DNA of 64,000 bases from an uncultured Eubacteriales bacterium (lineage in GTDB: Bacteria; Bacillota; Clostridia; Oscillospirales; Acutalibacteraceae). The stretch spans positions 1-64,000 of the forward strand of contig CAJKBQ010000017.1 in NCBI GenBank assembly GCA_905198155.1, given 5' to 3'. Positions 1 to 8,124 of this stretch are shown piece by piece. The position numbers and the translations under genes were made by a program. The notes under the pieces are model-generated. The model was not told the DNA's origin. It did no database searches and saw only the letters and a program-made list of their open reading frames with translations. Positions within the stretch are counted from its first letter, which is position 1, and every line of letters starts with the position of its first letter.

Positions 1-13
1 TCTTTCAGTACAC

Positions 14-55
14 GGCTCCCTCGCGAGGGAGCTGCCGAAGGCTGAGGGAGTTGCC
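14..55 (+). repeat. Dispersed 42-nt palindromic repeat, copy 1
   Basis: The unit has a CTCCCTC-GC-GAGGGAG palindrome, a small GCC-GAA-GGC hairpin and then CTGAGGGAGTT. An exact inverted copy lies at 23718-23759 and a variant at 23846-23891. It sits downstream of sigF. Repeats of this look are scattered in gut Clostridia genomes; no coding role is visible. Confidence 0.8.
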
Positions 56-149
56 TTCCGCCGCAGCGCAACCGCAACGTTGCCACAAACCCAAAGACAT
101 TCCCTTCGGCCACACTAGCCGTACCCACCACACCATCCCCACACTACCA

Positions 150-183
150 AAAAATATCTATTATATCTTATCTATTATCTAAA
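150..183. repeat. AT-rich TAGATAATAGATA element, copy 1
   Basis: Read on the minus strand this is TTTAGATAATAGATA followed by a second partial unit and a T-run. Related copies lie at 23601-23626 and 35137-35163. It lies just past the sigF stop codon. Apart from this and the repeat at 14-55, bases 1-196 hold nothing I can recognise. Confidence 0.65.
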
Positions 184-196
184 CCCCCACTCCCTC

Positions 197-853
197 CTAC
201 CCCGTCATTTTCTGCCGCATTTCGCGGAGAATGACTTTTTCGCGGCGCGAAACCTGCACCTGCGTCATCCCAAGCTGCGCGGCGGTTTGCGTTTGCGTGC
301 GATTTTGGAAAAAACGGAGGATCACCAGCGACCGGTCGCGCGGGGCCAGCTCGCCGATCACCTGCCGCAGCGTGAGCAGCTCGGCGACGCGCTCTTCGTG
401 CGAATCGACCGGGATGTCCAGCTGGGACTCGCCGTCCTCGTCGCCGACGGTCAGCGACACCGGCGGCACGGCAGCGTTCAGCGCCTCCGCCACCTCCGTC
501 GGGTCCAGCTGCATCCGCGCGGCCAGTTCGCTGACCGTCGGTTCGCGCTGCATCTCGCGGCGGAACGCCTCGCTTTCGCGCATGACCCTGACCGACCGTT
601 CTTTGAGCGTGCGCCCCACTTTGATCGCGCCGCCGTCGCGGAACAGCCGCCGGATTTCCCCCAATATCACCGGCACCGCGTACGTCGAAAACTGGACGCC
701 GCGTGTGCGGTCGAACGCGTCGTACGCCTTAATCAGCCCGACGCAGCCCGCCTGGTACAAATCGTCATATTCCAGTCCGCGGCCGCGGAAACGTTTGGCG
801 CAGCTGTGCACCAATCCCAAATTTGCAGCAATGAACGCATCGCGGTCATTCAT
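197..853 (-). CDS. sigF: RNA polymerase sporulation sigma factor SigF (SpoIIAC)
   Basis: This 218-aa sigma-70 family protein is the length expected of SigF, the first forespore-specific sigma factor. Region 2 is visible near residues 30-50 (DLYQAGCVGLIKAYDAF), followed by STYAVPVILGEIRR typical of the SigF/SigG/SigB group. The C-terminal region 4 helix-turn-helix (AAQLGMTQVQVSRREK) is intact. The start overlaps the end of spoIIAB by 8 nt, so it is the last gene of a spoIIAA-AB-AC operon. In the known system SpoIIAB holds SigF inactive until the SpoIIAA switch releases it in the forespore. SigG is the alternative, but the spoIIA context settles the call. Confidence 0.93.
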   Translation of the reverse strand: MNDRDAFIAANLGLVHSCAKRFRGRGLEYDDLYQAGCVGLIKAYDAFDRTRGVQFSTYAVPVILGEIRRLFRDGGAIKVGRTLKERSVRVMRESEAFRREMQREPTVSELAARMQLDPTEVAEALNAAVPPVSLTVGDEDGESQLDIPVDSHEERVAELLTLRQVIGELAPRDRSLVILRFFQNRTQTQTAAQLGMTQVQVSRREKVILREMRQKMTG

Positions 854-1292
854 GGCGCACCGGCTTCCGGGTGAGCTGCTTTTCCATCACGACCAGCGTC
901 CCTTTGCCGGGCGTGGACGTGACGCGCAGCTTGTCCATGAAGCTTTGCATCACCGCAAATCCCAGTCCGGCGCGCTCTTCGCCGCCCGTGGTGAACAGCG
1001 GCTCCATCGCTTTCGCGACGTCCGGGATGCCGCAGCCGCGGTCGCGGACGCGGATCATCAATCGATCATTTGCATAAATCCGGCATTCCACCCAGATCAT
1101 GCCGGTATGTTCGCGGTACGCGTGGACGATGCAGTTCGTCACCGCCTCCGACACCGCCGTTTTGATGTCGGCCAATTCCTCCACCATCGGGTCCATCTGC
1201 GCGGCGAACGCCGCCACTGCGGTGCGCGCGAACGCCTCATTGGCCGAGCAGCTCGGAATGGTCAGTTTCATTTGATTGACCGGCGTTTTCAT
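846..1292 (-). CDS. spoIIAB: Anti-sigma F factor / serine kinase SpoIIAB
   Basis: 148 aa with a GHKL/HATPase fold. The N-box is EAVTNCIVHAYRE, the G1 box is RDRGCGIPDV and the lid/G2 part is GLGFAVMQSFMDKL. SpoIIAB binds SigF and phosphorylates SpoIIAA. The start codon overlaps the spoIIAA stop (ATGA) and an AAAGGGG ribosome site sits about 9 nt upstream. It lies between its two known partners, so the assignment is firm. Confidence 0.93.
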   Translation of the reverse strand: MKTPVNQMKLTIPSCSANEAFARTAVAAFAAQMDPMVEELADIKTAVSEAVTNCIVHAYREHTGMIWVECRIYANDRLMIRVRDRGCGIPDVAKAMEPLFTTGGEERAGLGFAVMQSFMDKLRVTSTPGKGTLVVMEKQLTRKPVRHE

Positions 1293-1615
1293 TGGTCATT
1301 GCCCCTTTCCCCATCGGATTCCACAATATGCAGCACGCCCAGCCCCGCCAGGCGCATCAGTTTTTGCAGCTGCGGCGTGCAGTGAATCACGCGCAGCGTG
1401 CCGCCGGCCTCTTTCATTACGCGGTATCGCCCCATAATCAGCCCGATGCCGGAACTGTCCATAAATGTCACTTTTCCGAAGTCCAGCGCCAGTTCCCGAA
1501 TCCGGTGCTGGGCGATGGCCGCATCGATTCGCTCGCGCGCGATGCGCGCCGCGTGGTGGTCGATCTCGCCGTCCAGCACGGCGATCCACTGGGCGCCGTT
1601 TTGTTCCCATTCCAT
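1289..1615 (-). CDS. spoIIAA: Anti-sigma F factor antagonist SpoIIAA
   Basis: STAS-domain anti-anti-sigma factor, 108 aa from the start chosen here. The regulatory phosphoserine lies in FMDSSGIGLIMGRY, around residues 54-55. Dephosphorylated SpoIIAA binds SpoIIAB and frees SigF. An upstream ATG at 1645 would add 10 residues, but it has no ribosome site, while AAAGGCGG precedes the ATG at 1615. The N-terminus then begins directly with the family's first beta strand, which favours this start. It is the first gene of the spoIIA operon. Confidence 0.9.
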   Translation of the reverse strand: MEWEQNGAQWIAVLDGEIDHHAARIARERIDAAIAQHRIRELALDFGKVTFMDSSGIGLIMGRYRVMKEAGGTLRVIHCTPQLQKLMRLAGLGVLHIVESDGERGNDQ

Positions 1616-1663
1616 CCGCGTTTCCGCCTTTCCATTTGATGTCATTGATTTTTTGAGAAAAAA

Positions 1664-1696
1664 GAAAATCCCCTATTCCTAAGAATAAGGGATTTC
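1664..1696. repeat. AT-rich inverted repeat upstream of spoIIAA
   Basis: GAAAATCCCCTATTC and GAATAAGGGATTTC form a near-perfect stem with a 4-nt loop. It could be a terminator for folC, which reads on the minus strand, or a regulatory hairpin of the spoIIA transcript. Confidence 0.6.
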
Positions 1697-1757
1697 GGGT
1701 GAAAAATCGGTCGGATTGTGCGATTTTCAATTTTTTCATTATTTAATGCCATCTGCA

Positions 1758-1804
1758 CTTTTTCAGCATCGGCCGCAGCTGCGCCGCCAAATATAGTGAC
1801 CCGC
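1758..1804 (-). pseudogene. 47-bp duplicate of the folC 3' end
   Basis: Bases 1758-1804 are identical to 1933-1979, which encode part of the last residues of folC (SLYLAAQLRPMLKK). The copy is in the same orientation, 175 bp further downstream, with no remaining gene around it. It is a short tandem duplication remnant in the folC-spoIIAA spacer. Confidence 0.85.
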
Positions 1805-1806
1805 CT

Positions 1807-1837
1807 TTCCCTTGAAATTGCTTCAATTTCAAGGGAA
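1807..1837. terminator. Perfect 14-bp hairpin between folC and spoIIAA
   Basis: TTCCCTTGAAATTG and CAATTTCAAGGGAA pair perfectly around a 3-nt loop. The T-run (TAATTTTTTTC) follows on the plus strand, whereas the neighbouring genes read on the minus strand, so a terminator role for folC is uncertain. Confidence 0.5.
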
Positions 1838-1917
1838 TAATTTTTTTCATCCACAAGTATAAGAGATTTCGCCGCGCCGCCAACCAAACGGCGCGATTTG
1901 CAAAATTAACTGCAAAT

Positions 1918-3204
1918 TTACAGTTTTCCCCGCTTTTTCAGCATCGGCCGCAGCTGCGCCGCCAAATATAGTGACCCGCAAACCGCAACTGCGCCGCGGC
2001 GACCGGCCAATTCCTTGGCGCGGGCAATGGCGGCAGCCGGGTCGGTCATCGCCTGCGCTTTGCCGCCCGCCGCACGGATGGTTTCGGCCAGCGTTTCCGC
2101 ATCCAGCGCGCGGGGCGAATCGGGCGTCAGGGTCAGCACTTCCGTTGCGGATGGGAGCAGCGCTTTGACGCCGTCTGCGTAATCTTTGTCGCGCAGCATC
2201 CCCATAATGACAATGCAGCGGCGACATTCGGGGTATTGGCGGAGCGCCAGCGCGAGGGCGTGCAGCCCCTGCGGATTGTGCGCGCCGTCCAGCAGCACCA
2301 GCGGGCGGCGCTGCATCACTTCCATCCGCGCCGGGAAATGCGCCCAGCGCAGCCCCAAATGCATGGCAAAATCCGGAATTTGCAGCACATTGTCGCGCCG
2401 CAGGCCGTCCAGCGTGGTCAGCACGGTGACGGCATTGCGCAGCTGGTAGCCGCCGAGCATCGACAGCCGGTACGTTTGGCCGCGGAACGTGAACCGCGTG
2501 CCGTGCGAATTGGCGCGGAGAATTTTGGTATGCAGCACATTCGCTTCCTCGAACGGATTGCCCGCGGCGCGCGCGGCCGATTCGATCACGGCGCGCACCT
2601 CCTCCGGCTGCGGCGCGCAGAACGTGCGGCTGCCCCGCTTGATGATCCCGCATTTTTCGCGGGCAATTTCCGGTTCCGTCGCGCCGAGCAGCTCCGTATG
2701 GTCGCGCCCGATGGCGCAGATCACCGACGCCAGCGGCGGGTCGATCACATTGGTGGCGTCCAATCGGCCGCCCAGCCCGACTTCCAGCACGACGACGCTG
2801 CACCGCTGCACGTCGAACCACTGCATGGCAATCGCCGTGACCAGCTCAAATTCCGCCGGCGCACAGCCTTCGGCGCACATCGCGTCCACTTCCGGCCGCA
2901 GCTGCGCGGCGATCCGACACAGGGCGCGGCGCGATATCATCCGGCCATTGACCTGCATCCGCTCGCGGAAATCGCGGATGTACGGCGAAATATACAAGCC
3001 CGTGCGGTACCCGGCGGCGCGCAGGATGGACGCGGTCATGGCGCAGGTGCTGCCTTTGCCGTTGGTTCCGGCAACGTGAATAAACCGCAGCCGCCGCTGC
3101 GGATTGCCCAGAAAAGCCAGCAGCCGTCGGATGCGCGCCAGCCCGGCCTCGTTGTGAAACCGCGGCATACTATGGATCCATTGGAGTGTTTCGGATTCGG
3201 TCAT
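1918..3204 (-). CDS. folC: Bifunctional folylpolyglutamate synthase / dihydrofolate synthase
   Basis: 428 aa, the usual FolC length. The ATP-binding P-loop GTNGKGST is at residues 46-53, followed by SPYIRDFRERMQVNG and the Mur-ligase middle motif DLGGRLDATN-like (VGLGGRLDATNVIDP). The C-terminal domain has LLDGAHNPQG. It adds glutamates to (dihydro)folate in the cytoplasm. It follows valS on the same strand with a hairpin between them, an arrangement common in Bacillota. The last 16 codons are partly duplicated downstream at 1758-1804. Confidence 0.93.
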   Translation of the reverse strand: MTESETLQWIHSMPRFHNEAGLARIRRLLAFLGNPQRRLRFIHVAGTNGKGSTCAMTASILRAAGYRTGLYISPYIRDFRERMQVNGRMISRRALCRIAAQLRPEVDAMCAEGCAPAEFELVTAIAMQWFDVQRCSVVVLEVGLGGRLDATNVIDPPLASVICAIGRDHTELLGATEPEIAREKCGIIKRGSRTFCAPQPEEVRAVIESAARAAGNPFEEANVLHTKILRANSHGTRFTFRGQTYRLSMLGGYQLRNAVTVLTTLDGLRRDNVLQIPDFAMHLGLRWAHFPARMEVMQRRPLVLLDGAHNPQGLHALALALRQYPECRRCIVIMGMLRDKDYADGVKALLPSATEVLTLTPDSPRALDAETLAETIRAAGGKAQAMTDPAAAIARAKELAGRRGAVAVCGSLYLAAQLRPMLKKRGKL

Positions 3205-3220
3205 GGGAACCTCCGGAGGA

Positions 3221-3242
3221 AAAACCGCCTTCCGGCGGTTTT
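3221..3242. terminator. Terminator-like hairpin between valS and folC
   Basis: AAAACCGCC-TTCC-GGCGGTTTT, with T-runs on both strands. It lies directly ahead of the folC ribosome site (minus strand: CCTCCGGAGG region), so it may attenuate readthrough from valS into folC. Confidence 0.75.
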
Positions 3243-3310
3243 TCAGGGTAGAAGTAAGAGTGAAAAGTGAAAAGGTTCGGACGCCTGCGGCGTGGAATTA
3301 AAATTGGAGA

Positions 3311-3339
3311 AAGCGACGGGATTTTTTCTCCCGTCGCTT
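3311..3339. terminator. Hairpin downstream of valS
   Basis: An 11-bp stem, AAGCGACGGGA/TCCCGTCGCTT, starts 11 nt after the valS stop codon. No clear T-run follows it on the minus strand, so it is a weak terminator or a 3'-end stabiliser. Confidence 0.55.
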
Positions 3340-3349
3340 CCGGTTTGCG

Positions 3350-5971
3350 TCAGCCCAGGGCGGCCAGGCTTTCGTCGATCAGCGCGAGTTTTTTGCGGAG
3401 CGATTCCGCGTTCGTCCGCACGCCTTCGACCACCTGCGCGGGGGCCTTGCTCAGGAACGTTTCGTTGCCCAGTTTGGCGTCGCACTGCGTCAGCTGCTTC
3501 ACGACGGATTCGCGCTCTTTGGTCAGGCGCGCCCGCTCGGCGGCTTTGTCCACCAGTTCGTCCATCGGGATATACAGCTTCGCGTTGCGTGTCACCATCG
3601 TGACCGCGCCGGGCATATCGAACGCATCGCCCAGCGTCACGCCGCTGGCGTACGCCAGCCGCTGCATCAGCGGCAGATTCTCCGCAAACACCTCCGGCTC
3701 GGCGGTCGCGACGAACACATGCGCCTTTTTGGACGGCGGCACGTTCATCTCGCTGCGGCGGTTGCGCACCGCGCGGATCGCGTCCATCACGTCGGTCATC
3801 CGGCGCTCCGTGTCGGCAGAATTGAGCGCTTCGTCGTACTTCGGCCACTGCGCCACCATGATCGACTCCCCGTCGTGCGGCAGCGACTGCCAAATCTCTT
3901 CGGTAATAAACGGCATAAACGGATGCAGCAGCTGGAGCGTGTTGCGCAGCACATACACCAGCACCTGGCGCGCGGACTGCGCCGTCGCGTCATCCTGCAT
4001 CAAAATCTTGGCAAATTCGATGTACCAGTCGCAGAACTCGTCCCACAGGAAGTCGTACAGCTTGGCCACCGCCACGCCCAGCTCGAAATGGTCGAGGTTG
4101 TCGGTCACTTCGCGGACGACGGTGTTGTACCGGCTGAGGATCCAGCGGTCGGCGGCAGTCAGCGTCTCCGGCAGACCGGCGGGCGTTTCTTTGCCGTCGA
4201 TGTTCATGCGGATAAACCGCGCGGCGTTCCAGATCTTGTTGGCAAAATTGCGGCTGGCTTCGACTTTATCGTCGGAAAAGCGCATATCGTTGCCGGGGCT
4301 GTTGCCGGTCGCGAGCGTGAACCGCAGCGCGTCGGCACCGTATTTCGCGATGATTTCCAGCGGATCGACGCCGTTGCCCAGCGATTTGGACATTTTTCGT
4401 CCCTGCGCGTCGCGCACCAATCCGTGGAAAAACACGGTATTAAACGGCGGCACGCCGTCCATATTTTCCAGCCCGGAGAAAATCATCCGCGCCACCCAGA
4501 AAAAGATGATATCGTACCCGGTGACGAGCGTGTCCGTGGGGTAGAAATACTTCAGCTCGGGCGTCTGGTCGGGCCAGCCGAGCGTGGAGAACGGCCACAG
4601 CGCCGACGAGAACCACGTGTCCAGCGTGTCCTCGTCCTGATGCAGATGGGTGCAGCCGCACTTGGGGCAGACCGCAGGCGTCTCTTTCGCGACGATCGTC
4701 TCGCCGCAGTCCGCGCAGTACCACGCCGGAATCCGGTGCCCCCACCACAGCTGACGCGAAATGCACCAGTCTTTGATGTTCTCCATCCAATTGTAATACA
4801 CTTTTTCCATCCGTTCGGGGATGAACCGCACCTGCTTGCCGCGCACGACGTCGATGGCGGGCTTGGCCAGCGGCGCCATCCGCACGAACCACTGCTTGGA
4901 CACGCGCGGCTCCACGTTGGCGTGGCAGCGGTAGCACGTGCCGACGTTGTGGCTGTAATCTTCGGTGCGCACTAGGTAGCCGCCCGCTTCCAGGTCGGCG
5001 ACCACGGCTTTGCGCGCTTCCTCGCGGGTCATGCCGCAGTATTTGCCGCCCGCTTCGTTGATGGTGGCGTCCTCGTTGAACACGTTGATGACCGGCAGGT
5101 GATGCCGCAGGCCGACTTCAAAGTCGTTCGGGTCGTGCGCCGGGGTAATTTTGACCACGCCGGTCCCGAAGTCCATCTCGACGTATTCGTCGGCGACCAC
5201 CGGGATCTCGCGGTTCATCAGCGGCAGCGTCACCGTCTTGCCGACGATGGCTTTGTACCGCTCGTCGTCCGGATGCACGGCGATGGCGGTGTCGCCCATC
5301 AGCGTTTCGGGGCGCGTCGTCGCCAGTTCCACCCAGCCGGAGCCGTCGGTCAGCGGGTACCGCACATGCCAGAAATGCCCGGCCTGCTCGGTGAATTCCA
5401 CCTCCGCGTCGGAGATCGACGTCCGGCACTTGGGGCACCAGTTGATGATGCGCTCGCCGCGGTAGATCAGTTTTTTCTCGTACAGCCGCACAAAGACTTC
5501 GCGCACGGCCTTGCTGCACCCTTCGTCCAGTGTGAACCGCTCGCGCGCCCAGTCGCACGACGAGCCGAGCTTTTTCAGCTGCTGCACAATGCGGCCGCCG
5601 TACTGCTGCTTCCACGCCCACGCCCGCTCCAAAAACGCGTCGCGGCCGATGTCCTCTTTCTGAATGCCTTCTTTGCGCATCGCTTCCACGATCTTCGCCT
5701 CAGTGGCGATGGACGCATGGTCGGTGCCGGGCAGCCAGAGCGCGCTGTATCCCTGCATCCGTTTGTAGCGGATCAGGATATCTTGCAGCGTTTCGTCGAG
5801 CGCGTGGCCCATATGCAGCTGGCCGGTGATATTCGGCGGCGGGATCACAATGGTGTACGGGGTTTTGTTCGGATCCACTTCCGCGTGAAAATAGTTCCCG
5901 TTCATCCAGAAGTCGTAAATGCGATCCTCGACCTCCTGGGGTTCGTAAGTTTTGGCAAGCTCTTTTGCCAT
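3350..5971 (-). CDS. valS: Valine--tRNA ligase
   Basis: 873-aa class I aminoacyl-tRNA synthetase. The signature PPPNITGQLHMGH places the HIGH box at residues 53-56. The KMSKS loop is KMSKSLGNG near residue 525, followed by the tRNA anticodon-binding domain and a C-terminal coiled-coil arm (LTKERESVVKQLTQCDAKLG). Two CxxC pairs in the middle (CADCGE, CPKCG) are the usual zinc site. It charges tRNA-Val. A promoter at 6025-6053 precedes it; I saw no convincing T-box leader in the 50-nt leader. Confidence 0.96.
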   Translation of the reverse strand: MAKELAKTYEPQEVEDRIYDFWMNGNYFHAEVDPNKTPYTIVIPPPNITGQLHMGHALDETLQDILIRYKRMQGYSALWLPGTDHASIATEAKIVEAMRKEGIQKEDIGRDAFLERAWAWKQQYGGRIVQQLKKLGSSCDWARERFTLDEGCSKAVREVFVRLYEKKLIYRGERIINWCPKCRTSISDAEVEFTEQAGHFWHVRYPLTDGSGWVELATTRPETLMGDTAIAVHPDDERYKAIVGKTVTLPLMNREIPVVADEYVEMDFGTGVVKITPAHDPNDFEVGLRHHLPVINVFNEDATINEAGGKYCGMTREEARKAVVADLEAGGYLVRTEDYSHNVGTCYRCHANVEPRVSKQWFVRMAPLAKPAIDVVRGKQVRFIPERMEKVYYNWMENIKDWCISRQLWWGHRIPAWYCADCGETIVAKETPAVCPKCGCTHLHQDEDTLDTWFSSALWPFSTLGWPDQTPELKYFYPTDTLVTGYDIIFFWVARMIFSGLENMDGVPPFNTVFFHGLVRDAQGRKMSKSLGNGVDPLEIIAKYGADALRFTLATGNSPGNDMRFSDDKVEASRNFANKIWNAARFIRMNIDGKETPAGLPETLTAADRWILSRYNTVVREVTDNLDHFELGVAVAKLYDFLWDEFCDWYIEFAKILMQDDATAQSARQVLVYVLRNTLQLLHPFMPFITEEIWQSLPHDGESIMVAQWPKYDEALNSADTERRMTDVMDAIRAVRNRRSEMNVPPSKKAHVFVATAEPEVFAENLPLMQRLAYASGVTLGDAFDMPGAVTMVTRNAKLYIPMDELVDKAAERARLTKERESVVKQLTQCDAKLGNETFLSKAPAQVVEGVRTNAESLRKKLALIDESLAALG

Positions 5972-6024
5972 CGGACAGATACCTCCCTCAATGATTCAAC
6001 CATTCGTTCGATTGTATTCTCTTT

Positions 6025-6053
6025 ATTATCCCATCTTGACGCGCATTTGTCAA
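6025..6053 (-). promoter_or_regulatory. Sigma-A promoter for valS
   Basis: On the minus strand TTGACA (6048-6053) and GATAAT (6025-6030) are separated by 17 nt. Confidence 0.75.
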
Positions 6054-6168
6054 TGCGTTTGGGGCGAATTTCTGCAAAAGTTTTTGGGCGGGAGATTCCA
6101 TTTTATATTTTCATGATTTTCCCTCCGCCCCCGCCCCCAACTTTTTCACGCAATTTTCCCCCAATCCC

Positions 6169-6197
6169 TTGCGTTCTGCCCGAAAATGTGGTACGAT
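6169..6197 (+). promoter_or_regulatory. Putative promoter for galM
   Basis: TTGCGT (6169-6174), a 17-nt spacer and TACGAT (6192-6197), about 40 nt before the galM start. Confidence 0.55.
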
Positions 6198-6237
6198 GAA
6201 TACAAACCCAACTGCAACAGAAAGGACGATCCTGAAA

Positions 6238-7281
6238 ATGGAGAAATTTGTTTATGCCACCCTGCCGGACGGCACCGCGATTGATGCGTACCGGCTGACC
6301 AACCGCAACGGCGCATCCGCCACGATCATGACGTACGGCGGGCGCATCCTGAACCTGAAAATGCCCGACCGCACCGGCCGGTTCGACGACGTGCTGCTGG
6401 GATACGACGCACTGGAATCGTACGAAAAAGACACCAGCGGCCAAGGGTCGCTGATCGGCCGGTTCGGCAACCGGATTGGCGGCGCATCGTTCACGCTGGA
6501 CGGCGTGACCTATCCGCTCGCGAAAAACGACCACGGGGTGAACCACCTGCACGGCGGCACCGTCGGCTATTCGGCGCGCGTGTGGGACGCGGAGCCGGAC
6601 GGCGAATCAACGCTGCGCCTGCACCTGCTCAGCCCGGACGGCGAGGAGGGCTACCCCGGCACGCTGCGGATCACCGTGACGTATACGCTGACGGACGACA
6701 ATGCGCTGTCGATTCACTACCACGCAATCACCGACAAGGCCACCATCATCAACCTGACGAATCACAGCTACTTCAACCTGTCCAGCTGCACGGCGGGCGA
6801 TGTGCTGGCGCATGAATTGCAGGTGGACGCCGACGCGATCACCCCGGTGGACGACCGGCTGATTCCGACCGGCGCATTCATGGACGTGGCGGGCACGCCG
6901 TTCGACTTCCGCACGCCCAAGCCCATCGGCCGCGACATCGGCGCGGATCATCCGCAGCTGCAAATCGCGGGCGGCTACGACCACAACTTCGTGCTGAACG
7001 GCTCCGGGCTGCGCCGCGTGGCGACCGTGACGGCGGCGGATACCGGCCGCCGGATGGACGTGCTGACCGATCAGCCCGGCGTGCAGATTTACTCGGCGAA
7101 CTTCCTGACCAACGCCGACCTCCCGCTGCGCGGCGGCCGTCCGCAGCAGGCGCGCGCGGCGATTTGCCTGGAAACGCAGCATTTCCCGGACACGCCCAAT
7201 AAGCCGCAGTTCCCGTCGTGCGTCCTGCGCCCGGGCGAGGTGTACGACACCACGACGATCTATCGGTTTTCCACATTTTAA
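6238..7281 (+). CDS. galM: Aldose 1-epimerase (mutarotase)
   Basis: 347 aa, the normal GalM length, with substrate-contact and catalytic motifs in order: GRFGNRIG, NDHGVNHLHGG, TNHSYFNLS and the glutamate in LETQHFPDTPN. It interconverts alpha and beta anomers of aldoses such as galactose in the cytoplasm. The start at 6238 is chosen because AAAGGA lies about 10 nt upstream and MEKFVYATL fits the family N-terminus; an upstream in-frame ATG at 6169 lies inside the promoter. The acetyltransferase at 7303 follows in the same transcript. Confidence 0.92.
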   Translation: MEKFVYATLPDGTAIDAYRLTNRNGASATIMTYGGRILNLKMPDRTGRFDDVLLGYDALESYEKDTSGQGSLIGRFGNRIGGASFTLDGVTYPLAKNDHGVNHLHGGTVGYSARVWDAEPDGESTLRLHLLSPDGEEGYPGTLRITVTYTLTDDNALSIHYHAITDKATIINLTNHSYFNLSSCTAGDVLAHELQVDADAITPVDDRLIPTGAFMDVAGTPFDFRTPKPIGRDIGADHPQLQIAGGYDHNFVLNGSGLRRVATVTAADTGRRMDVLTDQPGVQIYSANFLTNADLPLRGGRPQQARAAICLETQHFPDTPNKPQFPSCVLRPGEVYDTTTIYRFSTF

Positions 7282-7302
7282 CGGGAAACGGAGGAATATG
7301 CA

Positions 7303-7926
7303 ATGACAGACGACGAAAAACGCGCGGCGGGCAAACTGTTTTGGCCGGGCGACCCGGCGCTGAAAGCGATGAAGCTGCGGTCGCACAAGCTGTGCGCGCA
7401 GTTCAGCCGCACCGACGAGGACGAAACGGAAACCCGCGCGGCACTGATTGCGCAGATTCTGGCGGACTTTGGGGCTGGCAGCTTCCTGCAGGGACCGATT
7501 TTCTTCCATTACGGGTGCCACACGCACATCGGCGCGCGGTTTTTTGGCAATTATAACCTGACGGTGCAGGACGACGCGGAAGTCGTCATCGGCGACGACT
7601 GCAACTTCGGCCCGAACGTCACCATCGTGACGCCGGTGCACCCGATGCTGCCCGACGAACGCCGCGCACTGCGCGACGACACCGGCACCGACCGCCACCT
7701 CTGCTACGCAAAGCCCGTCAAAATCGGCAATGACTGCTGGCTGGGCGCGAACGTACTGGTCTGCCCGGGCGTCACCATCGGCGACGGCTGCGTGATCGGC
7801 GCAGGAAGCGTCGTGACGCGCGATATCCCGCCGATGTCGTTTGCCGCCGGCGACCCTGCCCGCGTCATCCGCCCGATCACCGACGCGGATCGCATGGCCA
7901 ACCGCCCCGAACTGTTCGCAGAATAA
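7303..7926 (+). CDS. Maltose/galactoside O-acetyltransferase family protein
   Basis: 207 aa with an N-terminal Mac domain (residues about 5-60) and a left-handed parallel beta-helix of hexapeptide repeats. The catalytic histidine lies in TIVTPVHPM. The closing motif IGAGSVVTRDIPPMSFAAGDPARVIRPI is typical of LacA/Maa. It would transfer acetyl from acetyl-CoA to a sugar. It starts 21 nt after galM with a GGAGG-like site (ACGGAGG) and is followed by a strong terminator, so galM and this gene form a two-gene sugar operon. The true acceptor sugar cannot be told. Confidence 0.88.
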   Translation: MTDDEKRAAGKLFWPGDPALKAMKLRSHKLCAQFSRTDEDETETRAALIAQILADFGAGSFLQGPIFFHYGCHTHIGARFFGNYNLTVQDDAEVVIGDDCNFGPNVTIVTPVHPMLPDERRALRDDTGTDRHLCYAKPVKIGNDCWLGANVLVCPGVTIGDGCVIGAGSVVTRDIPPMSFAAGDPARVIRPITDADRMANRPELFAE

Positions 7927-7950
7927 CCCGCAAACGCAAAAATAAAACAA

Positions 7951-7990
7951 ATGCACCGCCGCACCCCAATGGTACGCCGGTGCATTTTTA
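7951..7990 (+). terminator. Terminator of the galM-acetyltransferase operon
   Basis: ATGCACCG and CGGTGCAT pair around an 19-nt loop, followed by TTTTTA. Confidence 0.8.
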
Positions 7991-7993
7991 ATT

Positions 7994-8124
7994 CGTGCGC
8001 AGCACGAGCAGCACTGCGCCGCAGGCACAATATCACTTCCGCACAGCGGAAATATCACTCGTGCGCCGCACGAATATCACTGCGCCGACAGGCGCAATAT
8101 CACTGAACAGGCTCCGCCTGTTCA
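7994..8124. repeat. Hairpin array A: variable stems with a constant ATATCAC linker
   Basis: Five hairpins (8015-8029, 8037-8051, 8059-8073, 8081-8096 and 8104-8124) are separated by the exact 7-mer ATATCAC (8030-8036, 8052-8058, 8074-8080 and 8097-8103). A sixth, degenerate unit lies at 7994-8006. Stem sequences differ from unit to unit (TTCCGC/GCGGAA, TCGTGC/GCACGA, TGCGCC/GGCGCA, TGAACAGG/CCTGTTCA) yet stay self-complementary. The last hairpin contains the stop codon of the minus-strand glycyl radical enzyme gene. A second array is at 23963-24060. It is not a CRISPR: units are about 22 nt and palindromic, with no long spacers. Confidence 0.9.

Noticed and set aside
231..1385. Long plus-strand frame over the spoIIA operon
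   Set aside because: It is the shadow of sigF and spoIIAB; the encoded residues are low-complexity Arg/Ser-rich and no ribosome site is present.
5972..6050. T-box leader for valS
   Set aside because: The leader between promoter and start is only about 50 nt, too short for a T-box.
7994..8124. CRISPR array
   Set aside because: Units are about 22 nt, palindromic and separated by a 7-nt linker; there are no 25-40 nt unique spacers and no cas genes.
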